In this document: piece after piece, positions 24,990 to 38,806 of the stretch | Numbering within the stretch: the first letter of the stretch is position 1 | Layout of the letters: each line of letters starts with the position of its first letter | Origin: Rhea pennata | Taxonomy: Eukaryota > Chordata > Aves > Rheiformes > Rheidae | NCBI RefSeq assembly: GCF_028389875.1 | Contig: NC_084665.1 | Span: forward strand, 124,390,602-124,454,601 | Direction of reading: 5' to 3' | Length of the DNA: 64,000 nt | Notes under the pieces: generated by a model | Told to the model about the DNA's origin: nothing | The model's input: the letters and a program-made list of their open reading frames with translations, nothing else | The model's database searches: none | Made by a program: the position numbers and the translations under genes

Positions 24990-27900
24990 ATGCTGCTGCT
25001 GAACTGTTCAATTAAACTGCAGATGCTGGAGAAAATGTTAATGTGTAGCTTCCCTGAGTCCCTCAAGGTAACACAGAGCTGACTTGTCTTTTTTTTGTGC
25101 TATTTTACTCCATGAATCAGGACATTCATCAAGGAATCAAAGTTTTGGGGAGATGGTTGTGGTTCTTGTGGACTGGCTAGTGTTTGTTGTTTAGATGACT
25201 ACACCTGAGAGATCTGTTTGGTTCTGCTTATTAAAACAAATCCACATCTTTCAGTAAAAAAGAAGCAAACCAATCTACTCCCTCTCCAAAGCAACTTGAG
25301 TTGCTATTATTGGACGATGGTTTATCTGCATGATAGTATGTCTTACTGAAGTATGTGTATGTATTCATCTATGTTGTATGTGTGCCTGTGCTTGAAAATC
25401 TAAATATATGCTCTCATCTCTGTGTTCCTGGTTCAGTTGCTGGTTCATAAGGGGAGATGACAGGTACTACATTAATATGTCTCAAACTGTCTGTCTTCCC
25501 TTGACCCTTTATCCTGCAGGTTTATGGAGCTGTGATGCATATCAACCGAGGGAATCCTTTCAAGAAGGAAGTGGTGGTGGACTCATGGCCAAACTTCAAA
25601 GCTGTTATCACCCGGCCACAGAGGGAGGTAGACTGAGGTGTTCTTTATCTTTGTTCCTGAGCTGTGGATCCAACAAAGCTTCCTCTCAGCTTTGAGAGCT
25701 TTGTGGATGGGGCTAGCTTTAGCAGGAAATGGGTGGGGACCATAAAATGTAACAGGTGGATGCCAGCCGAAAGCCCACTTTAGGGAGTGTTCCTCTTTAC
25801 TGAAATATATTGACTAGTAATTATAGGCTAATCCAAACTGTCTGTAAAGTGCATGCTGCAACTGATTGTAAACATCTTGAATGCACTGTCTAAAGAGTAA
25901 CTTGCACAGCTTCTGCAGAGATTAATTTTACCTGCACTCATGCCACGTGAATGCACTTTCCCAGCTTTCTCTGGTATCTCTAGATTTTGTGTAGGCAGAC
26001 AGAAAGAAAAGCCTAAGCTTGTGATAGGGAAGATACAGCTTCAAGGTGAATGAAGAATCTTTTCAGATCTTTTGTTTCATCACAGACCATGCTAAGGAGA
26101 AGCTTGGAAAGGGCATTGCTTCAGCCCCCTCTGTCCACCATTGAAGAGCAATCAGAGTTGCATGGATTTATCCTGGGGATAGTGGATGCCTCCCCGCCCC
26201 AGGCAAGGAAACAAGCTCTTGTTGGGCTGTAGTTTCATATTAGGTACTGCAGTTCGGCTTCCTGTGCTGTTAAATCCTTAGCACGTTCTTTGGGACAACC
26301 AGCTCTCTCCCCAACAACTCCTAGGCTAGCAAAACAGGAGTCAGCACAGGCGAAGGTCAATCCCCGGTTGGCAGTTTGGATATAGCTACTCTGTTTTGGA
26401 GGCTGAGACTTTAAGAGTATTGACATGACTTGACTGCTGTTTCAGCTCTTGACAGACAACAGGCCTTGGTGCTATTTTGTTTACCAGAAGAGATGTAGTC
26501 TAAGTATCCTGACCTTGGGGAGGTAAATAACACGGCATTGATTCTGGGAGAGACCAGCAGAAGGGGTGAGTTTTGATTAAGATTAGGCAAGAGTTTTGAG
26601 AAACTGCTGCCAAGCCTAGGTTACTGTGCCTGTATCTAGTGACTCCCTTGGGTACATGAGGGCTTATTTCTTTTGCTGCTTGCTGTTCTTAAGGCACTGT
26701 GGAGAGCAATAGATATTTCTGCTCTCTTGCTTGAGAGTCACTGCTGAAAATACCAAAGTAAGTATCCTAAAGAAGCCACTCTGAAGCTCCAATTATTTGT
26801 TTTATCTATGGAGTTGGATTTTGGTGAGTTTTGATTCTAGTAGGAAAGATGCATGGGAGAGGGGGAGATTTTTTAATTCCTCCATGTTTTTTCTCCTTAG
26901 AATGGCATGGATGACCTTGACCACTGTACCAATGCACATGCAGTTTTCTACCAGGAGCTACTGGAAAACACAAACACTATCAACTGGGGACAGATTTTTC
27001 AGATACAAGGTATAGTTCATCTATTCTGCTTTTCTAAACAAAGCGGAGCTGTACTATCTGTTTTGAAAAGTCTTAAGGCAGTGTAGGTCCTGTCACCCTA
27101 CATTATATAAGGTTTCTTGTATTTATGTAAAGCACAAGATGCAGGATTGGGCTTCTCTAACTTTTCAATTTCATCCATGTTGTATTTGCTATCACCATCT
27201 CAAGTTCTACTTTCAATTATTTCCTTGCTGGAAGACACGTTTATTTATTTTATTTTATTTTGGTGACAGGATTCTGTAGATGACATATAGACTGAGCACT
27301 AGTGATTGTGAATGTGGTAACTAGAGGTCTTTTGAAAGTCAGCAGTTGGAAGCCAAACCTAATTCCCATTGAAATGGGAAACAAGATTGAAATTTTTAAA
27401 GGTGAAAGTTACTAATTAGTAAAACAACTTGCCTATGCAATAGGTGAATTCCTGGTGACTTGAAATTCCTGTATTAGGCCTGGCTAACTTACTAAGGCTC
27501 TAACTGAGTATAAGAGTTAGATGGGGAGGTTACTGGGAGAGGGTCTGTATATGTCCTTGTTGTTTTGGTGATCAGATTAGATGAATAGTGTGGCAGCTTC
27601 TGATCTTCAATTATATAAAGCTATGGCCATAGCATAGAGAGAATCTTGTTAGTAGTTTTGGAGGTTTCATATACCTGAATAGTTCCATAAAAGGTGTAAT
27701 CTTGAGCTTTTATTTTCAAAATATGCTTTCTTTTTAAAGTATCTCCGTGTATAATTTTTTATACACACAGGGCTCCAGGATGGAATATGTGAAGCGTCTA
27801 GAACTGTGGCTTTAGCTAAACAGGTGGATGTGAAAACATCCTGTTTCCGGATGGTTATCCATTCAGACCCGGATACATTGCCAGATGTCAGACATCGGTA

Positions 27901-29329
27901 TGTGTAATTATGCTGATAAATGTTATTGCTCTCGCAATATGTTTGCAAAAAGTATTCTTGCATTAAAATAATAGGAAGACTGATGGGCTTTCTCTGTGAC
28001 TGGACCAAAATTTGACTGGGGAATGGCTTGGTAAAAAGGGACTACTACCTTAAATATTTTTCAAGGGTTTTCTTTAATCAAGGTATCATTTTGGCTGTTG
28101 TTTTTCCAGAATAGTCCCTGTCCCTTCCTCTCTTGGCATATGAATAGCTTCTAGAGGTTCCATTTCCATCTTCTTCGCATTTCCTGTGTTGAAGCTCCTT
28201 AGGTTTTATAGATGGATCTGAGATTCCTGCAAAGTGTTTTTCAGAAAAGGGCTTTACAGAACTGTTTGAAGGCCTTCTAAGTTTTCTAACATCCCTTTGC
28301 TTGTCAGATATTGGTCTGTCGTCAGAGAGGAAGAATAGGAGAACCAGAGGCTCAGTTTCTCCTGGAATTAATTTCTGAGCAGTAAATTTGAAATCCAGAG
28401 ACGATCCACCAGTTTAGGAGGCTGAGAGATCAGAAATCAAATCCCTTCTACTCTCCTGTGGTGGCTAGTATGACACTTGGGCTATGTGCCTTCTTTAAAT
28501 GTTGTCCACTCCTCCTGCAAGGATTAAAAACACTCTGGAGTGTGTTGTGTGTACTTAAGACTTCACATTTGCAAAGATCTAATGCAGAAAACATTTTATT
28601 CAGAAGAAACAATGCAATTTAAACTCCCTCCTGGGATGTTTTTAAAACCTTATTTATATTAGATTGTTACTAGGACTGGGAGATAACTTGTCGATGACTT
28701 AAATGGAAAGTGTAGAGGGGCCCTCTCCTACTCAATGATTCTCAGACCTCCAGCCTAATGAACTCAACTATCTTTGATTCCCCTTGCTGGTATGAAGTTG
28801 GAAACTATTCAGCTAGAGATGGTGTCTTTAAACATAGTGCAGTTGCTTAGAGAATATTAGGAACAGCTTTATGCCTAATACATTTATTGTACTATTTCTT
28901 AGGATGGACCCTAAATTAACCGTGGCTTATCTGAACATCTCCCATGCCAACTTGCTCAATGAAACCTGGTCACGAGGAGGCAATCCAAGGTGCCAGCAGT
29001 ACCTTGCTAACCTCATTTGCTGCTTCCCCAGTGTTTGTGTCTTGGATGACAAAGGATGTCCCCTCTCCTGGAGCCTGACAGACCAGTTTGCCACTATGAT
29101 TCATGCTTATACTCTTCCAGAGCATCGGAGGAAGGGTTATAACAGGCTTGTAGCTACGACTTTAGCTAAGAAATTACATAGCAAGGGCTTTCCGGCACAG
29201 GGCAACGTCATGGAGACCAATACGCCATCTGTAACATTGCTAAAAAGCATGAATGCCCAGTTTCTTCCCTGCTCATTTTTTAGAATGATTCATACACCTT
29301 TTCATTTTTTATCTAAACCTCACTTATAG
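24990..29329 (+). CDS. GLYATL3: Glycine N-acyltransferase-like protein 3
   Basis: Predicted acyl-CoA:amino-acid N-acyltransferase of the GLYAT family (conjugates acyl groups to glycine or related amines). Exons: 24990-25067, 25520-25627, 26901-27009, 27771-27897, 28903-29329. All junctions are GT/AG, and the joined frame is 282 codons plus stop, against 288 in human. The start [17 protein letters not shown] matches the human protein. The middle carries [17 protein letters not shown], typical of the GLYAT N domain. The last exon holds the GNAT-like C domain with the acetyl-CoA-loop motif [13 protein letters not shown] and the [15 protein letters not shown] segment. Exon 3 looks about six residues shorter than human in the segment following AVFY. 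The frame is intact. The gene follows CENPQ on the same strand, as in mammals. Confidence 0.94.
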
Positions 29330-29832
29330 CCCTACACTTCAATTCTTTATGCATTATAGGAATTATTTGGTGACATTTAACAACTTGAGTTATATCAGAA
29401 GTCAGACAAGAGGATCCTGCGTAAACCTAAAATCAAACATAGTAATTGCTTGTGACTTCTCTGCTCATGGCAAACTGCTTATGGCAAATCCAAAAGACTC
29501 AGGAATGGATGTAGGGTTAATAGTTTTGTTGTAATTCAGTTCTAATTGATATTCCTTTTGTACTGCCTCTGATTGAAGAATTCCTTCTGTATATCCTCTG
29601 TATAACCACTTTCTGGAATACCTATAACAGAATCCCTGGACATCTTTATCCCCATCTGTCTCACTTCATATCAGGCCTCAGGCCTCTCCTTTCCCTAGGA
29701 TGAATTAAGAGACTACTCTGAATTTAAGAAGAAGAGAAACTTGTAAGAGTAATTAAAAGATAATTAAAAAATAAATTTGAATTCAAAGAAAAAAGCTTTA
29801 TAAAAGAAGTCTTTCAGTATCCAATACAGGAA
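29330..29832. other. GLYATL3 3' UTR / intergenic DNA
   Basis: Non-coding sequence downstream of the GLYATL3 stop. An AATAAA-type hexamer occurs inside 29768-29775 (AAAAATAAATTT), about 440 bases after the stop, and could serve as a polyadenylation signal. Confidence 0.45.
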
Positions 29833-30226
29833 AAATGACCTGGATGAGGGGATGGAGTGCCTCCTCAGCAAGTTTGCTGATGATCTCAAGCTGGGAGGAG
29901 TGGGTGACAAACCCGAGGGCTGTGCTGCCATTCAGAGAGACCTGGACAGGCTGGAGAACAGGGCGGAGAGGAAATGGGAATGGGCAGAAACTGAAGCACA
30001 GGAAGTTCCGCCTGAACGCGAGGGGGAATTTCTTCACTGTGAGAGTGACAGAGTGCCTGGACCAGGTTGCCCAGAGAGGTTGTGGAGTCTCCTTCTGTGG
30101 AGATCTTCAAGGACCGCCTGGACGCAACCCTGTCTGACATGGTCTAAGTGACCCTGCTGAGCAGAGGGGTTGGACTAGATGATCTCCAGAGGTCCCTTCC
30201 AACCTTACTGATTCTGTGATTCTATA
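29833..30226 (+). repeat. CR1 LINE with large internal deletion (copy 3)
   Basis: Starts in the reverse transcriptase ([22 protein letters not shown]) and runs to the GGCGGAGAGGAA block. It then jumps at about 29970-29980 straight to the ATGGGCAGAAACTGAAGCAC block of the 3' part. Compared with copy 4, about 530 bases are missing. It ends with the usual 3' block and one ATTCTRTG unit. Confidence 0.9.
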
Positions 30227-33200
30227 CCAATATCAAACTTGCCTAAAATTTGGCAAGCAAAAACTGTGTGATATTTTCATTGTCTCTCAGTCAAGAGAGC
30301 CCAAGTAGGGATGTATCTTTAAGGGGAATGACAGCATTTTCTAGGCACATAGACATCTACACTTTGCTAAATCCTGAATGCTGTTGATGAAAATTCTGGT
30401 CTCAGTGGAATGAATGAATGAGGATTTTACATAGGTCTCCTGGAGCTGAACTTTTACGCTTTTTGATTTGATACTTAGAGGATTTTCTGTCTGCGTTATG
30501 GTTGAACTGTACCACTCTAGAGAGCGCTTGGGAGCAACAGTAAAGATGCTATAATAGACAGCTCTGGGAGAATGTGTGAAGGTCTCATGTTTGCTAAAGC
30601 TGGTAAGTCTTTTATACAAGAGCCTCCTGGGAGAATAATAATATGACTGAGAAGTTGTTCCTTGAGGAGCACAACTAGAAAAGCCAAGTTACCTATCATA
30701 TAAAATGCAATGGGTGCTTCATGTGTTCGGCCAAAGGCATCTAGTGCCCAAGGGTATCTTTCCTGATCTGCAGCTGCTGCTCCAGAAGACAAGTGTCACA
30801 TCAGTCACATTTGCTAGCTCCATGTAGATGGAGTGTGTGACTCATTATACTAGGTGATTATCCTAGACTTGTGATTTCTTAGCAGAAATGTAAGATGAGA
30901 AAACATGGTGGCAGTAAAGCACAATTTAACTGAAAAATGCAAGTTATGGTAGATAGCATCGTGAGTGTCAGACACAAGGATTTAAATTAGTACGCAATGA
31001 AGAGCTATGTGTAACTCCATAAAAAGGGATGGGGCCTGGTTTGATAGGCTTCCACTTGGGAAGCTGCCACTCATGTATCCGTACAGCAAATTTTTTAGCT
31101 AATTTCCTGACTGGCATCTGCAGGAGCTATTTCACCTGTGTGTGTCATGTTGCAGCTTTGTTTTGCACTTAAACTACTTGTCCTTTCTTCACATAGCTGC
31201 TTTGTTATCTCCCTGTCCTCCTTCACTAATTCCACTTCCATGTAGTCCATTAGCTAGGAAAGGCTGTTATCTGAATCTCAGTGCAATTCATGTGCAGGGT
31301 ATGTACAATTATTTTTCACTGAATCTTAATCCTGAATCCTTCAGATTTGGTCCAAGCCGGCTTAACCAAGATCACACAAAAAGACAGACATAATGTAAAG
31401 AATTGAGCCTGGGTTAACTGAGACCCAAGCTAGTGCTTTAGCCACAGGCTTAATAGAAAATCCTGTTTTCGTTTCCAGATCAGTTACACCATAACAATGC
31501 ATTAGCTTTGTAAACTTGTTAAGTAATAATGAAATAAATACTTCAAAAAAACAACCAGCTCATCAAATACTGTGTTGTCCTCAGTGGGGAATTAAGTAAT
31601 GGGTCAATTCCCCTCCATTCTCCATACATGGTGTGATAATAGCTAATACAATGAGGTTACACAATGTTGGCTTCTACCAAGCATTGAGCATCAGAGGGGC
31701 CAGGAAGCAAGTTTGTTGTTATACAGAGCACTCTGACAGACATTTATGTTTATTTTTATAGGGATGATTCCACTGAAAATCTCTAATTCTGAGTGAATAA
31801 AATTGTCTTCTTCCTAGTCTCTGTGTTAGGGTATAATGCAGATTTCCACTTATCTCAGTAGTGATGAAGTTCGTTTAAAATTTAAAAGATCTCCTTGATA
31901 CCAAGCCTGAAGGAGCAGGATGGTTCCTCCTGTGTGGAGGTAGTGCTGACAACTGTGTTGAGTTTGGCAGATAACGGAAGTTCAAGATATTCTGTCCTTG
32001 AGTAGAATAGATATAGGAATTTTTTCTGGCTGTAGCATTTTTCATACCATTAAGTATTGCGGAACTGGGCCAAGAGTGAATAGAGCACGCATAAGAAATA
32101 AGTTCAACTAAAGGCCGTGGTGAGGAAGACTATTGATGACCACCAGAGGACCCTAGAAGACCACCCGAGGGCAGGAATGTGCATGCGTCAATGACATTTA
32201 CATATGATAATGAAGTTCTTGAATAAGTAACGAATATATTGATAAATTCTCAGAAAAATAATGAATATGTATGCATCAGTTGTATTTAATCTCTAAAGCT
32301 AGACTCCTTGGCACACACATGAGGTGGAGAGAACCCCTGTGCATCCAGCACCATCATAATAAAGAATGCCTGCTTTCTAACGCTCTGAAATTGAGTCTTA
32401 GAGAGTTTGATTTGCTGACTTACAGTAACATCCTAAGTCTGGAATCATTGTCTTTGTGGTGCTCATCAGTTTTCTGTGAAGAAAAGAGAAAATAAAGCTT
32501 GCTGGTTGGTTAAGCTGGGTTTACAGCTCTATGTAAACCAGCCTGTATGTATCTCATTCTGGTGAGCCTGATACTGGACCAGTGAAACATCTGCCTGATG
32601 AGCCTCCTCCACTGCCCTGCTGATGCAGGAGATGACATTTGAAGCCCTCTCTATCTGGGGCTATCCTCCTCATCTCCTGAAGCACAACCCTGTTCAACAT
32701 AGAATGAAAGAGTGATTTATGCCAGCTGCAATTACAAACTGGATGATAGCAACAAGCAGCACAGAGACATTTGTCAACTGCATGTTGCATGTTTTGCAAG
32801 ACACCTGTTTTTTCTATTGTTTATCCAGGGAGAAGTCCTTTGTGGTTTTCTGCTAGATAACATAAGCTCTTCCCACTCAACATCTCATCTCTGATGCATT
32901 TTCTAGAGTTCTGACTGTTTTTGTGTCTTTTTTTCAAATTTTCAGCAGATTGCCTTCTCCTTTGGCCAGATCTGTTGCAGCATTATTTGTTTTCCTGTCC
33001 AGTTACTATTCCAGGAGTCTGGGAAGAAACACAGTTATGGTGAAAAGTTTTGTGAATTCAATTGATTTTAAGTCTTCTGGGAAGAAAAGCTTTTAGCTAT
33101 GTATATCCTGTCATACAGTAATCAATACTATGGATACCTCAGAGCTGGCTGGCTGCAAAGCATTGCTCTTGAAAGTACTGATGGCTCTGGGATGAGATGG

Positions 33201-33896
33201 AAACGAGGACTTAATGCCAGTGCTTCAGAATCTGATTTTATTTCCAGATACATTTCAAAACCAAATTCCAGAGGACATTTGTAACTTTTACAGTTTCTCT
33301 ATATTGTATAAATTAATTCAACTGTCTCTGGAGGATTACCTGCTTTTCTAAAGATATGTTTCTGCCTTGGTCTAGACCACTTCAGTACCTTGCAGAAGAC
33401 AGATAGTTCCAAATGGGAGAACCCATGTTTCACAGAGCATCTGGTCCAGTCCTTTCTGGTTTTCTTTTGCACTTTAAAAATCACTAGACTTTATTATTTA
33501 GTCAGTATTTGCAAGCTTTTCATGTTACAGCCTCCAGTTATAGAGTGTCTATTTACCCATCTATCCCCAGAGACAAGCAAAGAATGATGCAGCAGCAGTT
33601 TCCTCTTGATAATTTGCCTTGTGAGCAATGTGCCACTGTTGTGGAAACTGCTTCCACCACACTGCATTGGTGCCTTCTACTCATAATAAAGTACACCAGA
33701 AAGCATCATGCCATCAAATGTCATCTAAAAAGGCTGGATCTTAGCTCACATCCTTCTACTGGGAAAGAGGGCAGTGGGAGACTTACTGTACCACCCTGCC
33801 AGTGACAGGGAGTTGTTGTGCTTTCTGTCGCACCTGTGTCAAAACTGTGTTTGGTTCATCTGAATTCAAAACCAGTCTGGCTAAAGCAGCCAGGTC
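30227..33896. other. Intergenic DNA, nothing recognised
   Basis: AT-rich sequence with many stops in all frames. No exon with plausible splice sites, no RNA gene and no clear repeat was seen. Confidence 0.5.
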
Positions 33897-33993
33897 TGAC
33901 CTCCCAACTGACCCTGTTTTGAGCAGGAGGTTGGCCTAGAGGCCTTCGACAGTCCCTTCCAATCTGAATTATCCTGTGGTCCTATGAGTCTAT
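33897..33993 (+). repeat. Old CR1 3' end fragment (copy 6)
   Basis: Contains GACCCTGTTTTGAGCAGGAG, GTTGGCCTAGAGG, GTCCCTTCCAATCTGAATTA and a decayed ATTCTATG end. It differs at many sites from the five young copies, so it belongs to an older CR1 subfamily or insertion. Confidence 0.75.
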
Positions 33994-34335
33994 TTGTGTT
34001 CCAATTTTGCACCACAGTTTTGCTTTTTCAAATTCAGCAGAATTCGAATAGGTGTAACTAGAAGCAACATGTGGCTGTGAAGAGAATATCTGTGTTTATA
34101 GTTGCTATATTCTGGTGAATTTGCTATATACCTCTCATATTTGGAGGAAATCTCTGTGTGAACATGTTCCCAGCACTGCTTGTAAAGTTCCTCAGTCCTG
34201 AGTTAAGATTCAGTTGTTTAAATACTAATGGAGGACAATTCATATTTAGGTTTAAGCTTGTGTTTACCTACTGAAATGGAAGGGGCCATGTTGATAACAC
34301 CTGACAGGAGTCAGGTCCAGCATAAAAGGAGTCCT

Positions 34336-34374
34336 ATTTCTTTCTTTTTTTCTTTTCTTTTCTTCTCTTCTTCT

Positions 34375-34406
<32 letters not shown>
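34336..34406. repeat. CT-rich to poly(T) low-complexity run
   Basis: TTTC/TTC repeats grade into about 30 consecutive T. Simple sequence; it could also be an old poly(A) tail read in reverse, but no retrocopy body was recognised. Confidence 0.8.
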
Positions 34407-34409
<3 letters not shown>

Positions 34410-37337
34410 GAGATTAGCTAAAGCCTGAGGGAGAACCAGCTTTTGCAAATCTGGTTTTCAAGGAAGGAGAACAGAGAGGTGGAAGAGAGCCAAAAGTAGA
34501 ATAAAGACTCCAGGTGTTGGAAAGGGACTGTGTAAAGCTGAAAATTCCTGACGTCATCTGGGAAACAGAGAAAAAGAGAGGAAGAAAGAAAAAGGGAGGG
34601 AAAAGAAGGTTTGAGGGGTTAGCCTGTTGGAGAGACAAGGTTGGACTTTGAACTTGAGAAAATGGGCCATGAGCTTCAGAAGAAGGATCTTAGCCTTTAG
34701 AATGGTTCTGAAGAGCCTAGAGAGGAAATCTAGGGCTACTCATTATATTACCTGTATTTTCTTATTTTTTCCCAGTATTGACAGAAATGATGGTTTTAGT
34801 CCTGTGTGAAATCTAAAGTAACGGGACTCCATTTCTGTGAAGGTTTAATGCAGAAAATGTGTGCCCTGGAGGTGTATTATAGAAAGCAAGAGAGAGAAAA
34901 ATGCTGTCTAGGCTATTCCAAGAAAATGTAAATTACTTAATACTTAATACTTAAATTACTTAATTACAAAGACTATTGGCTCTTCCTCCCAAGGTTTTCC
35001 TATCCTCTAAGCAACTGGCTCAACGTATGCCAACCTTGTCACTCAGATTTCCTTTGATTCAGACAGTCTTGGCTAGAGACATAACAGTGGCATGTTGCTG
35101 GGCAAATAACTGCCAGGGATGGTCTGAACAACGGCTGTCAAGCTGCTAAAAATTCAAAGAATATGAGCTCTGGCTTCACATAGGTACAAATCTTCGCATT
35201 TCCCAGCTGGTTGACATGCTATACATGCTGCTTTTCTTCCTTGCATCTGTTTTGGTGTCACTAACAGTGTGATCTAATAGGTTAAACTAACAAATCTTAG
35301 GAGGGTTGGTGAACAGCTTGCATACATAGACCTTTAGAAGAGCCAGAATCACTCCAGGGCTAGATGCCTGCAGGTCTGGGAGAGGGCTGTGCTCATGGCA
35401 TGCACATGCTAGTTCCAGAGTGACATGACCTGCCGTGTGCATGCCTCACAGGATGGCACTAATGGAGGTCCTCTCCCCTTGCTAAATCTATGCCTGGAGC
35501 AGAGTAGGAGGCCAAAGTGCTTTTTTACAAAGGATTTTTAAATATCAACTGATCCTAGACTAGAAATTCCAAAATTCTCTAGAAGGGGGAAAAAAAGTTT
35601 GGATTGCTAATATGCAAGGAATCCATATTCCAAATATATAGCTTATTAAGTTTCATATTGCCTTTATATATATGAATGCACAAACTAGTGGAAAGGTGAA
35701 GCCGCTCTCACTTGTATTTGTTGTGCCCTTTGAAACAAAATGTATGTCTGAATCACTCGTGCAGGACTGACAGATACGGTTTCAGAAAACCATGGTATGA
35801 TTCCTCTTCCTAATATTTTTTTTCAATTTCATATATTTTTTTGAGCAAAGTGTACATTCTCAACAGAAGAGAGCTAGTGGCCTAAGACAAAGAGAATTTC
35901 TAAACAGTCACAGAAAAATGACTCAAAGAAAAGTGAGAATTGCAGGCCTCCATAGCAGGTCTGTTCACAGTCTGAACATATCAAGAATATAATCCTTGTC
36001 TTTTACAAGTCCAGGTAAGTTCTGCCATTGCTTTTGCTGGGACAAGGTTTCTATCTCTATGTTCTATCTTGTTCAACACAATTAAACCATTTTTGTGCAA
36101 GCTGTGTAGATGCTTTATTTATAGAGAGAAGAAATAATTTTCAGGTATATTCAATTAGTGGGTGTTTGATCTGCAGAGAGAAAATAGGCAGCTAATAAGT
36201 TGTGATACCTCAACAAAGAGACTCGAGTGGTCATACAATACATGATCCTGCCATAAGAAAGGCAGAATTTCAGGTTACTTAGGTAGTTAAATCTTTTGGA
36301 AGAAAAAGTGTGGTCAGTTCAGAGAAGACTGTTGACTTTCCAGTCAAAACCCCCCATTGGAAAGTCAAGATAGGGGAACTTATTGAGACACTAATATGAC
36401 ATTTGTAGCTTCTGTCTGCTTGACTTCTGAATTGTGTTTAAGAGAAGAAAGTTTAATGGAAATGGATTATCTCCTCCTCCTGCTTTTTGAAGTAGTGCCA
36501 GTTAACAGAAGAGCAGAAGGTTGAAAATCCACCTAGTCTATGAAGAATACATACTTGAGACTAGGGATAAGGCTCTACTGTGTTAAAGGCACAGATTCTT
36601 GATCTCCCTCAAATGTCTGTTCAGTGCTTCTGTAACATGCCTCGTTATAACATGATGTCTAATGTCTAGTTTGAATCTCTTATTGCCATTCAAGCTTTTT
36701 GCTTCTTGTCCTGTTCCCAGTAGATATAAAGAAAAGCTTTTCCTTTCCTCTATGCAGATACTGACAGCATTCAGGACTTTAACTCCACGTTGCCTTCTAC
36801 TTTCCTTACCACTGTCACCTTTAGTGTTTCCAAGATAATCGTTACTGTTTCTGAGTATGTCAGCCAATATTTTCAGAGCCAGGACACTTGGCCGAGCACT
36901 GGAGCCTGATTGTCCCTGTTATTGAAAGGTGGGTGGTCTTTGGTACAATTTTAGCCCAGTAGACTTGCTTGTTGACCCAAGGAGTCATGATTTGGGGTCT
37001 AGCATGGACCAGGGACTGTTCTTATGAGGCAGTTCAGATGCAGTTACTCTGTTTTAAGAGTTAAAGGAATTCAGTAGTGTGAATGTGAGGGACCATGCCA
37101 ACTGGCCTTAGGAGGTACAGGAAAAGTTTCAGGAGGCAGAGAATCCAGCACTCTTGCATACATTTTTTCCAACAATTAGTTATTCTTTTTGGATATGCCC
37201 TTTTGTCTGAACTTGGGAGAAGTTGGAGATGCAAAGCTATGGGGGCTACCACAAAGAAATAGAAGTATCAGGGAAGGTTATATGTGCAGATCCAAACCCA
37301 CCTGGCTACCTAGACTGAACAGTTGTTCTATACTGAG
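34407..37337. other. Intergenic DNA with one possible ancient LINE fragment
   Basis: Mostly unremarkable. About 36598-36740, read on the minus strand, follows the pattern of the CR1/L2 3' coding end (ACAGGACAAGAAGC, then an AAC-rich stretch, then GCACTGAACAGACATTTGAG, then GAGATCAAG). It may be a very old LINE remnant; confidence in that part is low. Confidence 0.35.
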
Positions 37338-38388
37338 AAACTAGCTGGCTGAAAGGCAGAGCTCAGAGAGTTGTCATCAGTGGCATGGAGTCTAGATGGA
37401 GGCCTGTGGCTAGTGACATCCCCCAGGACTCAGGACTGGATCCCATCCTGTTCAACTTCTTCATCAATGACCTGGATGAGGGGACAAAGTGCCTCCTCAG
37501 CAAGTTTGCTGATGATACCAAGCTGGGAGGAGTGGGTGACTCACCCAAGGGCTGTGCTGCCATTCAGAGAGATCTGGACAGACTGGAGAACAGGGCGGAG
37601 AGGAACCTCCTGAGGTTCAACAAGGGCAAGTGCAGAGCCCTGCACCTAGGGAAAAATAACCCCATGCACCAGTACAAGGAAGGGACTGACCTTGTGGAGA
37701 GCAACTCTGCAGAGAAGGACCTGGGAGTGCTGGTGGATGACAAGTTGACCATGAGCCAGCAATGTGCCCTTGTGGCCAAGAAAGCCAGAAGTCTCCTGAG
37801 GTGCATTAGGAAGAGTGTTGCCAGCAGGTGGAGGGAGGTGATCCTGCCCCTCTACTCAGCTCTGGGGAGGCCTCATCTCAAGGACTGTGTCCCGTTCTGG
37901 GCTCCCCAGGACAAGAGAGACATGGAGCTACTGGAGAGAGTCCAGCGTAGGGCTACAAAGATGATCTGAGAGCTGGAGCATCTGCCCTGTGAGGAACGGC
38001 TGTGAGAGCTGGGCCTGTTCAGCCTGGGGAAGAGCAGACTGAGGGGGGATCTGATCAATGTGTAGAAGTACCTGAAGGGAGGGTGTCAAGGGGATGGGGA
38101 CAAACTCTTTTCAGTTGTCCCGTGTGACAGGACAAGAGGCAATGGGCAGAAACTGAAGCACAGGAAGTTCCACCTGAACGTGAGGCGGAATTTCTTCCCT
38201 GGGAGAGTGACGGAGCGCTGGACTAGGTTGCCCAGAGAGGTTGTGGAGTCTCCTTCTGTGGAGATCTTCAAGGCCTGCCTGGACGCAACCCTGTCTGACA
38301 TGCTCTAGGTGACCCTGCTTGAGCAGGGAGGTTGGACTAGATGATCTCCAGAGGTCCCTTCGAACCTTACTGATTTTATGATTCTATG
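37338..38388 (+). repeat. CR1 LINE, 5'-truncated (copy 4)
   Basis: About 1.05 kb of reverse transcriptase 3' part and 3' UTR. A frame at 37385-37969 stays open for 194 codons and includes [20 protein letters not shown], with the catalytic FADD intact, and [20 protein letters not shown]. It ends in ATTTTATGATTCTATG. It is the best-preserved active-site copy here but lacks the 5' half of ORF2 and all of ORF1. Confidence 0.93.
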
Positions 38389-38628
38389 AACTAAAGCTCT
38401 GAATTTCCTGCATCCAACACAGCAGCTTTGAGGTGCTTGTTCTTAACTAGGATAGTGCACGATAGGCACAGCTTCATGGTCCAAAAATAAAATTGTAAAT
38501 CTGGCCTTGGAAGCCTTCCTGGGGAATATGCTTTCAACAAAAACACATTATTAAGTTAAAATTAAAGTAAGAAGGTGAAAACTGAGGGTCTTTGTTGTTT
38601 TGTCCACAGGAAGTGTCCTCTCCACAGT

Positions 38629-38663
38629 TAATAAATAAATAAATAAATGAATAAATAAATAAA
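38629..38663. repeat. (AATA)n microsatellite
   Basis: About eight AATA units with one G interruption. Confidence 0.9.
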
Positions 38664-38806
38664 GGAATGCCACTTTGTTTTAGAGGTACTGGAAACATTC
38701 ATTAAGATTTAATGTTATGAATGATTTTGGCCAAAGAATTAAGAAGGCAGAAATCATGAAAATGTCGTCTGAAATCTTTTGAAACAAACAGATGCTGATT
38801 ACAACT

